This document shows, one piece after another, positions 16,382 to 23,277 of a stretch of DNA of 38,538 nucleotides; the stretch's first letter is position 1, and every line of letters starts with the position of its first letter. The stretch covers positions 1 through 38,538 of the forward strand of contig SKZV01000228.1 in NCBI GenBank assembly GCA_007127165.1, in the 5' to 3' direction. The stretch is from Rhodovibrio sp. Its GTDB lineage: Bacteria > Pseudomonadota > Alphaproteobacteria > Kiloniellales > Rhodovibrionaceae. The notes under the pieces were generated by a model. It searched no databases and was not told the DNA's origin. It saw only the letters and a program-made list of their open reading frames with translations. A program made the position numbers and the translations under genes.

Positions 16382-16885
16382 TTATTTCTTGCTGCTGCTC
16401 CGGTCCGTCGAACTGCCCATTGCCTGGGACTGCTTCATGACGGACTGGATGGCCTCGCGCAGCTCGTCGAAGCTCTCGGCCATGCGCTTGTTAATCATCT
16501 CCAGCGCCTCGGTGTTCGACTTGGCGCTCATCTCGGCCAGTTCGCGCGCATTCTTCAGCCCGGCTTCGAACGCCTTCTTGGCGATCTCGGACTGCTTGGC
16601 GACCTGCTGATCCGGCGAGCCGGACGCGTCCGTCTGCTGCATGGCCTGCATGGCCTCTTCCATCGCCTGACGCATCACTTCGCCCTGGCGCTGGGCCACA
16701 GCCTGCGCGCCCTCGAACACGACGCGGTTCGCCTGGGTCACGGCTTCAATGTTCTTACGATAGGTCTCGACGAGCTGATCGCTGTCAACGCCCGGGACCT
16801 GGAACTGCTCGGCGTATTTCTTGAAGTCGAACGCTTCGGCGAAGTTCTGATCCAGGAAGGGGTTACCAGTCTTCTTGTCGCTCAT
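16382..16885 (-). CDS. Phasin family protein
   Basis: Phasins coat polyhydroxyalkanoate granules. The 167-residue protein is almost all amphipathic helix, rich in Gln, Ala, Met and Glu, without cysteine or signal peptide, and shows the phasin-like pattern NRVVFEGAQAVAQRQGEVMRQ and AKSNTEALEMINKRMAESFDEL. The start ATG at 16885 has a perfect AGGAGGT Shine-Dalgarno site, suggesting high expression. An intrinsic terminator follows. Two TGC-N3-GCA boxes in the upstream region resemble PhaR operators. The gene lies downstream of a TetR-type regulator in the same direction, but probably has its own promoter. No PHA synthase is in the window. Confidence 0.88.
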   Translation of the reverse strand: MSDKKTGNPFLDQNFAEAFDFKKYAEQFQVPGVDSDQLVETYRKNIEAVTQANRVVFEGAQAVAQRQGEVMRQAMEEAMQAMQQTDASGSPDQQVAKQSEIAKKAFEAGLKNARELAEMSAKSNTEALEMINKRMAESFDELREAIQSVMKQSQAMGSSTDRSSSKK

Positions 16886-16936
16886 GTGCTTTACCTCCTA
16901 ACAAGGGTAGCGGCACGCCGTTGTAGGATTACAATG

Positions 16937-16950
16937 CTGCGCCGCACAAT
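16937..16950. promoter_or_regulatory. PhaR-like box, proximal to the phasin start
   Basis: CTGC-GCC-GCAC followed by AAT matches the TGC-N3-GCA pattern bound by PhaR in Paracoccus and Rhodobacter. It shares GC[AG]C[TC]GCACAATA with the second box at 16997. A TGTAAT hexamer on the minus strand (16928-16933) lies just downstream and could be the -10 of the phasin promoter, so a repressor here would block transcription. Confidence 0.45.
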
Positions 16951-16996
16951 ACGAAGGCCATTTGGGGGCGATACGCCCTATGAGTCAAGCGGTTTT

Positions 16997-17011
16997 TTGT
17001 GCACTGCACAA
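16997..17011. promoter_or_regulatory. PhaR-like 15-bp palindrome, distal phasin upstream site
   Basis: TTGTGCA-C-TGCACAA is a perfect palindrome with 7-bp arms and a TGC-ACT-GCA core. It lies 112 nt before the phasin start codon and 21 nt after the TetR gene stop. Recognition by PhaR is inferred from the motif; the neighbouring TetR protein is the other candidate. Confidence 0.5.
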
Positions 17012-17031
17012 TAAACCGGGCGACACCGCGT

Positions 17032-17742
17032 TTATAGTGGGGGAGGCGCGTTTACAGGGTCTGCCTCCGGTCCCTCTTCCGGCCCTCGTCCTGCTCTGTC
17101 GCCCCGGCCGGCGCGGGAAAAGCGCGGCGCGGAGAGTCCTTCCATGACCGAAACCGGACGCTCGATCCGGCGTAGGTAGCCGTCCAGCGCGGCCATGGTC
17201 TTTGCCATATCCGGGCTTCCGTCCTCAAGCCACACCCGCAGCGTGGCAAGGTAAATGCCGGTCAGCCCGTCGCGCCGCAGCCGTCCGCGCAGCCCGGAAC
17301 TGCTGAGGTCCGCCGCCTCCAGCATGCAGGCCATCGAACGGCGCAGGTCGCAGAGGCCGCCCACCGCCAGAACGGGATCGCGGCGATAGGTCTTCAACAC
17401 GGACTTCAGGCCGTCGCGGTAGGGCTGCAAATGATCGAAGCGCAGCATCAGCGCGTCGAACAGCCGGTCGCGCGCAAGCTCGCCAAGCTCCCCTTCCGCC
17501 TCCGCGTCGCGCTCCGCCAGAACGGCCTCGTCGACGCGGCGGGTGAAGGCGGCCAGAATCTCCTGCTTGGTGTGAGCGTGCTTATAAAGATCGACCAGCG
17601 AGACGTCCGCTTCCTTGGCGATGTCGAGCAGCGAGACCTGCTCCCAGTCGCGCAGGGCGGCAAGACGCAACGCGGCGTCGGTCACCCGCTCGATGTCAAA
17701 GGGCTGACGCGGCTCACTGGCAGCGCTCGTGCTTTCGGCCAT
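17032..17742 (-). CDS. TetR family transcriptional regulator
   Basis: The 236-residue protein has an N-terminal helix-turn-helix of TetR type (about residues 15-65, with VSLLDIAKEADVSLVDLYKH and then TKQEILAAF) followed by a helical ligand domain and a disordered Gly/Arg/Pro-rich tail. The ATG at 17742 (MAESTS) is preferred over a TTG two codons earlier. It lies 146 nt upstream of the phasin gene. A link to PHA metabolism is possible by position only. The ligand is unknown. Confidence 0.87.
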   Translation of the reverse strand: MAESTSAASEPRQPFDIERVTDAALRLAALRDWEQVSLLDIAKEADVSLVDLYKHAHTKQEILAAFTRRVDEAVLAERDAEAEGELGELARDRLFDALMLRFDHLQPYRDGLKSVLKTYRRDPVLAVGGLCDLRRSMACMLEAADLSSSGLRGRLRRDGLTGIYLATLRVWLEDGSPDMAKTMAALDGYLRRIERPVSVMEGLSAPRFSRAGRGDRAGRGPEEGPEADPVNAPPPL

Positions 17743-17854
17743 GATCAACTATCCCTATTCGGTCGCGCACGAGAGGGCTTCGCTCGCGTCCTCTCCTATC
17801 TTATGGAGATGGGGCCTTTTGCGAATTACGCTACCCCCGTCGATCACTCCGTCG

Positions 17855-18355
17855 TCATCCTGCCTTCACTTGGGCGACGAATCCGCCGGTGAGCTCCACC
17901 AGGCGCGCACTCTCGATTCGCACCACCGCATCCGGCGCACCGGCAGCTGCCCAGACTGCTTCGAATGCCAAAAGGTCCCGGTCGATCACGATGAGCGGCG
18001 TTTCCTTGTGGCCGAAGGGTGCGACGCCGCCGATGGCAAAGCCGGTGCGCGCCCGGACGAAGCGGCCGTCGGCGCGCGCCAGCGGTTCGCCGACCAGGGC
18101 CGCCACCCGCTCCGGATCGACGCGGTTGACGCCGCTCGCGATCACCAGAGCCGGACGGTCGCTCTCCGTGGCATGGAAGACCAGGGACTTCGCGATTTCG
18201 GCGACCGAACAGCCCACCGCGGCGGCGGCGTCCTCGGCGCTGCGGGTGCTTTCCGGGAATCGCAGGATGTCCACCGGTAATCCCGCCGCCTGCATCGCAG
18301 CGTGGACGCGGGCGACGCTGCCCTTCAATGGGGCGATCTGCAAAGGTTCGCTCAA
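17855..18355 (-). CDS. YbaK/EbsC-type aminoacyl-tRNA deacylase
   Basis: The 166-residue single-domain protein matches the YbaK/ProXp editing fold: IAKSLVFHATESDRPALVIASGVNRVD with the conserved Lys of the active site, then GFAIGGVAPFGH, and PLIVIDRDLLAFEAVWAAAG. Such proteins hydrolyse mischarged tRNAs in trans (Cys-, Ala- or other-tRNA, depending on subfamily); the exact substrate cannot be told from sequence by eye. It starts with ATG at 18355, 4 nt after the proC stop, and is probably the last gene of the YbjN-proC-ybaK unit. A second, ProX-type deacylase is at 30987. Confidence 0.88.
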   Translation of the reverse strand: MSEPLQIAPLKGSVARVHAAMQAAGLPVDILRFPESTRSAEDAAAAVGCSVAEIAKSLVFHATESDRPALVIASGVNRVDPERVAALVGEPLARADGRFVRARTGFAIGGVAPFGHKETPLIVIDRDLLAFEAVWAAAGAPDAVVRIESARLVELTGGFVAQVKAG

Positions 18356-18359
18356 GGCT

Positions 18360-19178
18360 CTACCCGGCCAGTTCGCGGCTGCGTTTCACCGCCGCATCGA
18401 CCGCCTTCTCCACCAAGGGTTGCAATCCGTCCTCAGCCATCAACACGTCCAACGCCGCCGCCGTGGTGCCGCCGGGGCTCGTGACGTTCTTGCGGAGCTG
18501 CTCGGGCGGCTCCTCGGACTGCCACGCCAGTTCGCCCGCCCCGCAAACTGTTTGCCGCGCAATGCGGCGGGCGAGGTCCTCGGGCAGCCCTGCCGCGATC
18601 CCGGCGTTGGCCATGCACTCGATCATGTAAAACACGTAGGCGGGGCCGCTGCCCCCGACCGCGGTGGCGGCGTCGATCAACGCCTCGTCCTCGACCCAAC
18701 CGGTCTCGCCCACGCCGCGCATCAACTCGTCGCAGACCTTGCGGGCGGCTGCATCCACATTCGAGTTGGCGCAGAGCACCGTCATGCCGCGCCCGACCGC
18801 CGCCGGCGTGTTCGGAATCGTGCGAACGACGGCGGCGGACGCGCCGAGATGCTGCGCGAAAAAGCCCAGCGTGCGCCCCGCCGCCACCGAAAGAAAGACG
18901 CTTCCCGCCGCCGCGAAGCGCGCGTAGGGCGGCACCACCGCATCCATCACCTGCGGCTTCACGGCAAGCACGATCACCGAGGGAGCGGGGCTGCCGGAAA
19001 GCTCCGAGGCATCCGCGACCGCGCGGACACCCTTGGCGGCCAGCGCCGTCCGCCCGGCCTCCGCAGGCTCCACCACGATTACGTCCCCGGCGGAGATGCC
19101 GCGCGCCAGCCAGCCGTCCAGCAGTGCGCCGCCCATCTTGCCGCCGCCGACCAGAAGCAACGGTCCCTCAAGCTGCAT
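18360..19178 (-). CDS. proC: Pyrroline-5-carboxylate reductase
   Basis: ProC reduces pyrroline-5-carboxylate to proline with NAD(P)H, the last step of proline synthesis. The 272-residue product begins with the dinucleotide-binding LLLVGGGKMGGALL, contains VIVLAVKPQVMD and TIPNTPAAVGRGMTVL, and has the C-terminal signature GGSGPAYVFYMIE and VTSPGGTTAAAL. Length and order are typical. It lies between a YbjN-family gene (27 nt upstream) and the deacylase gene (4 nt downstream), an arrangement common in alphaproteobacteria. Confidence 0.97.
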   Translation of the reverse strand: MQLEGPLLLVGGGKMGGALLDGWLARGISAGDVIVVEPAEAGRTALAAKGVRAVADASELSGSPAPSVIVLAVKPQVMDAVVPPYARFAAAGSVFLSVAAGRTLGFFAQHLGASAAVVRTIPNTPAAVGRGMTVLCANSNVDAAARKVCDELMRGVGETGWVEDEALIDAATAVGGSGPAYVFYMIECMANAGIAAGLPEDLARRIARQTVCGAGELAWQSEEPPEQLRKNVTSPGGTTAAALDVLMAEDGLQPLVEKAVDAAVKRSRELAG

Positions 19179-19205
19179 GACGTTTCCGCTCCTCGTTTTC
19201 GTGTC

Positions 19206-19709
19206 TCACGCTTCTCCTTCGGTGTCCATCAGGGTGACCGCCATGGCGTCCGCGCTTTCCGCGCCGCCCCAGACCACAAGCTGGAGCGCCGGGTAAAAAC
19301 GTTCGCATTCGTTGACGGCGCTGTCCACCAGGTCTTCAAGCTGTTCCACGCTGGCCCCGCGCGTTCCGCGCAGCGGCACGGTATGCCGGAACAGGATGCC
19401 GCCATCCTCGCGCGTGATGTCGAAGTGGCCCATCCACAGCGTTTCATTGAAGAGCGCCAGCAGTTCATGGACGCGCGGCTTCTTTGCCTCCGGCACGCGG
19501 GAATCGAAGTGGCAGGCGAAATAGATGGCCCGCAGATCCTCGTTCCACATCGACCACAAATTATAATCCGCCCACCGCCCGCGCACCTGGATTGCAAGCT
19601 CGCTGTCGCTGGTCCGGTCGAACTGCCAGTCGTTGGCCGTCACAAGCTCTTCCAGCAGGTCAAGCGGATTGCCGGGAGTTTGTTCATGGGGGTTCACGAG
19701 ACAGGCCAT
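19206..19709 (-). CDS. YbjN domain-containing protein
   Basis: The 167-residue protein resembles the YbjN family, a type III secretion chaperone-like fold often found next to proC in alphaproteobacteria. Visible features are the start with NPLDLLEELVTANDWQFDRT, the strand pair NLWSMWNEDLRAIYFACHFDSRVP, and the ELLALFNETLWMGHFDI helix. The biochemical role is not established. The ATG at 19709 follows AAAGGAG at a good distance. It is the first gene of the YbjN-proC-ybaK unit. Confidence 0.85.
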   Translation of the reverse strand: MACLVNPHEQTPGNPLDLLEELVTANDWQFDRTSDSELAIQVRGRWADYNLWSMWNEDLRAIYFACHFDSRVPEAKKPRVHELLALFNETLWMGHFDITREDGGILFRHTVPLRGTRGASVEQLEDLVDSAVNECERFYPALQLVVWGGAESADAMAVTLMDTEGEA

Positions 19710-19902
19710 GGATCAACGCTCCTTTCCACCGGGGCATGCGCGCTGCCACGCACCTTAAAGGAAGGCGTGTGGCAGCCGTCGACATATCGAGGCTCCAGAT
19801 AAGTCGCACACTATATATGGAGCGTGACAGGATCGATTCCGCAGCGCAACGGGTTCGGGAAAATTACCTGTGGATAATACCGCGGCCTTCGGCAGCACCA
19901 GC

Positions 19903-22900
19903 TCAGGGTCCGTCCGGCGAGGCGAACTGCTCGTTGCGCCCTCCTTCGCCGCCTTGACCACCGAGTGCGCCGAAGAGGGTGCGCAGGAAGCCGGGCGCGA
20001 GGGCGGAGAGAGGATTGACCGAGACGTCGGGGTCGTCCATCGCCCCCGACAGGCTGTAGTTTATCGCGATGATTCCTTCTCCCGTGCCTCCGGTCAAAAG
20101 CGCCCCCAGAAGCGGAATGGACTCCACCGCGCGGTTGATCGAGGCGGCAGGCACAACGACGCCCTCGAGGTCCATCTGTTGGCCCGGTACGTCGATCCGC
20201 CCTTCCGCCGTCAGCCCGAGGGAAGGTCCGTAGGCGTGCAACTGGTCCGTGGTCACCACGCCGTCGCGATGGAGCACGATGTCACCGGTCACCGACTGGA
20301 AGTGAATCCCTTCGCCGCCCAGCCGCTCGCCGATTCCGGTCAGCGACGCCACGGTCAATAGCCGCGCCAGGATCGGCGCTTGCACCGCCCGCACGTCCAG
20401 CAATGCGAATCGCGCGTCGATTGGGCTCTCCGGGCCTGCCCCGCGCGATATTCCCTCGACTCGCAACTGGCCGCCGTCCAGCGCGTCATAGGCGTTGAAG
20501 GCCCGCAAGACCGCTGCCGTATCCTCCGCCTCGACGCGCAAGGTCTGCCGCCCATCCGCGTCCGGGGCGTAATCGAAGTGGAACGAGGTCGCCGGGGGAT
20601 CCGGCCGCTCTGCCTCCGCGCTCCCGTCCGCCTCAGCTTCATCGAGGGGAACCCTCGAGTGGACGCCGGGCACGGTCCCCGCCAGATGCAGCCGCCGCCA
20701 GTGACCGAGCGTGTTGCGGCGGAGATCCAGGGCGACGTTTTCCAGGTGGCGGCCTTCGCCCAGGACCAGCCGATCCAACTCCGGTGCCGAAAGGCTGAAG
20801 GGCGGCAGCGTTTCCGGGTCGAGACCGCCATAGCCCTCCAACTCGTCGTCGTCGTCCGACGCGGCTCCGGCGAGCAGGGGCGAGAGGTCGAGCGTACCCC
20901 TCCCCAGTGCGATCTGCCACCCCAACTCGCCGCGCTCCGCGTGCAGCGAGTCGAGTCGGCTGCCGCGGAACCGCAGGGAATCGAGGCTGAGCGAGCCGAT
21001 GTCTCCTTCGTCGCCGGAGAAATCCGCCCGCCCGCCAAGCTCGAGCGGCCCCGCCCGCGCCGCGCCTGCGTCGAGGTCGAAGCGCTTAAGGATTCGCGGG
21101 ACTCCATCCTGCAGGCGCAGGTCGAAGCGCGCCTCCGCCGCCTCGCCGGGCTCCTTTGCCCAATCGCTCCCCGGCACCGCCAGCGCCGTGTCCTGCAAAT
21201 TGGCGGAGGCGAGGATGCGGTGCCAGCCGTTGTCGAAGGAGCGCGCCGCGATGTTGGCGGATAGCGGCCCCTCGAGATAAGGCGAAACGTCGAACCCGAG
21301 CCGGGCGAACTGTTCGGCCTCGATGGCGGGAATCTGCGCGTGCACCTCGCCGCGGAATTCAGGCTCGGATGCAAAACTCTCCCGCCACTGCAGATCCAGC
21401 GGAACGCCGCCAAGCTCCACCGGCCCCGCAAGCGTCATGCCGTTCATGTCCACCTGCAGGTCGAACCGTCCGGCGCGGGCGTCCTGCTCCAGCAGAAAGC
21501 CCTCGGCGGTAACGTCCGAAAGCTGCGCGTCCACGCCCAACTCGACCTGCTCGAACCTCAGATCCCCACGCAGCGGGAAGCTAAAGTCCACGAGAGCCTC
21601 CGCATGTCCCGCCGTCGTGGATGGGTCGATGCCAAGCGGCGTGATCAGTTGCAAGCGCGGCTTATCGAGCAACTCCAGTGTCGTTCGCAGCGGCCCGGCG
21701 GCGGCGAAACGGATGTCGATCTTCGGCGCGTAAGTGGACTCGAATTCGGTGATTTCGATTTCAGCCCCGTCAACTACGAGGTCGTTCAGGCGGCCGCGGG
21801 TGGGAAAGATGCGAAGACTCTCGAGATCGAAGGCGGCCGTACCCTCGACCTCGCGGACCGGCGGTAGTGGCCGAAGGTAGTGCACGTCCAGGCCTTCATA
21901 GCGGAACTCGCCCTGCAGCTTCTCGATCGTCAGCTTGGCGAAATCGCCGTCGGGAATCGAGGTTGTCAGGCTGGCGGTCGCGGTTTCGGCGATGCCGGTG
22001 CGGATGTTCTCCTTTACCCAACTGCGGGCCGATACGAGGACTTGCTCGGGCCAGTAGCGGGGCAATGCCTCCGCCGTGATATTCTCCGCCCGCGCCAGGG
22101 CTTCCACCCGCATGTCGTCGTGCAGCCCCGTCAGCCGCGCCTGTGCCTGAAGCGAGGGCGCGGGGGCGCCTTCGTCGCTGGCCTGCAGGTCTACGCGCAT
22201 GTCGTTCAGGTTCACCACGCCGCGCGTGGTGTCCGCCCGAATACCGGCTTTCAGGCTCTCGACCGGCAGTGCTTCGGACAACAGGCCGGGAAGAGAAATT
22301 TCCCCGCTGCCGCCCTGCAGGTTCGCGGTGAACTCACCGAGGCTGAAGCCAAGGTCGAAGTTAGTCTCCACCGTCCCTGAAATCGGCAGGCGAAGGCCCG
22401 AGAGCGGCTCGAATGCGGGACTTACTTCCGCGAGCGCGGCGGGTTCGAGCCCGTGCAGGTTGGCGATCACGTGAGTTCGCTCGCTGGCGGCGTCGAAGTC
22501 GAGCGCCGCGTCGAGATTGACTTCGCTCAGCCCGAGCATCACCGGACCCTGGATCTCCCCCGTGAGGCCGCCGGGCTTGCGGCCCAGTGTGATGTCGGTT
22601 GCGGGCGCTTGCCACGTCACGTCGAGCAGGAAATCATGCACCTCCGTGCGCACCTCACTCAGCCTGATCCATTCCAGGTATGACAGGGGCTTCGCCGGGT
22701 CGGGCTCCGCCATCAGGTCGTCGATCAGGACCGGGAGAAGCAAAGAGATATCGATGTACGGCTGATCTTCCATCCCGGCGAAAGCCAGCCCCTGCTCGTC
22801 GCGAACCAGCGTCAGCCGAGCGCCGCGCACGGCCACCCCGGTGGGGGCGAGCGTGCCGGACATCAGCGCCGAAAGGCTGAGATCGAGATCGACGGAGGGC

Positions 22901-23178
22901 AAACTGGCCACGTGCTCGCCCTCGCTGGTGACTTCGACCTCGTGGGCGCGCAGGGCGATCCTCTCCGGCCAGCCGTCCCAGGTGAGTTGGGCGCGGTCGA
23001 TACGGACCTCCATCCCGGCCTGCAAGTCGCTCAGCGCCTGTTCGATGCGCGGATTCAGGTAATCCAAGTCCACAGGCCCTTGACCAAGCCGCCACACCAG
23101 CACAGCCGCAACGACCGTCGTCGTTACCAGGACGGCGCCCAAAATCTCCAATGCTATCCGCGTCGTGCGCCTGACCAC
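19903..23178 (-). CDS. AsmA-like/YhdP family envelope protein (DUF3971-type)
   Basis: This is a protein of about 1091 residues with an N-terminal membrane anchor (about residues 8-30) and a long periplasmic beta-rich region. It has repeated short strands, an IDRAQLTWDGWPERIALRAHEV motif near the start and an AsmA-like C-terminus (ITGD-like IVLHRDGVVTTDQLHAYGPSLGLTAEGRID, then SLSGAMDDPDVSVNPLSALAPGFLR). Members span the envelope and are linked to phospholipid transport between inner and outer membranes. The start is uncertain: a GTG at 23178 with AGAGG upstream is chosen, a TTG at 23202 is the alternative; the frame is open further but would run into glnE on the other strand. It is divergent from glnE. 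Confidence 0.88.
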   Translation of the reverse strand: MVRRTTRIALEILGAVLVTTTVVAAVLVWRLGQGPVDLDYLNPRIEQALSDLQAGMEVRIDRAQLTWDGWPERIALRAHEVEVTSEGEHVASLPSVDLDLSLSALMSGTLAPTGVAVRGARLTLVRDEQGLAFAGMEDQPYIDISLLLPVLIDDLMAEPDPAKPLSYLEWIRLSEVRTEVHDFLLDVTWQAPATDITLGRKPGGLTGEIQGPVMLGLSEVNLDAALDFDAASERTHVIANLHGLEPAALAEVSPAFEPLSGLRLPISGTVETNFDLGFSLGEFTANLQGGSGEISLPGLLSEALPVESLKAGIRADTTRGVVNLNDMRVDLQASDEGAPAPSLQAQARLTGLHDDMRVEALARAENITAEALPRYWPEQVLVSARSWVKENIRTGIAETATASLTTSIPDGDFAKLTIEKLQGEFRYEGLDVHYLRPLPPVREVEGTAAFDLESLRIFPTRGRLNDLVVDGAEIEITEFESTYAPKIDIRFAAAGPLRTTLELLDKPRLQLITPLGIDPSTTAGHAEALVDFSFPLRGDLRFEQVELGVDAQLSDVTAEGFLLEQDARAGRFDLQVDMNGMTLAGPVELGGVPLDLQWRESFASEPEFRGEVHAQIPAIEAEQFARLGFDVSPYLEGPLSANIAARSFDNGWHRILASANLQDTALAVPGSDWAKEPGEAAEARFDLRLQDGVPRILKRFDLDAGAARAGPLELGGRADFSGDEGDIGSLSLDSLRFRGSRLDSLHAERGELGWQIALGRGTLDLSPLLAGAASDDDDELEGYGGLDPETLPPFSLSAPELDRLVLGEGRHLENVALDLRRNTLGHWRRLHLAGTVPGVHSRVPLDEAEADGSAEAERPDPPATSFHFDYAPDADGRQTLRVEAEDTAAVLRAFNAYDALDGGQLRVEGISRGAGPESPIDARFALLDVRAVQAPILARLLTVASLTGIGERLGGEGIHFQSVTGDIVLHRDGVVTTDQLHAYGPSLGLTAEGRIDVPGQQMDLEGVVVPAASINRAVESIPLLGALLTGGTGEGIIAINYSLSGAMDDPDVSVNPLSALAPGFLRTLFGALGGQGGEGGRNEQFASPDGP

Positions 23179-23277
23179 TCGGTCCTCTATGGGATGTTTC
23201 AACGCGCGGCTTGACCGGCGCGGCGCGCTTTGCGCACTCTTAAAGGGTCCTAACGCTCTCGAGGTTGACCCGCAATC

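Noticed and set aside
17889-19802. 637-residue plus-strand open frame
   Set aside because: Antisense of ybaK-like, proC and YbjN genes, all of which have clear family motifs.
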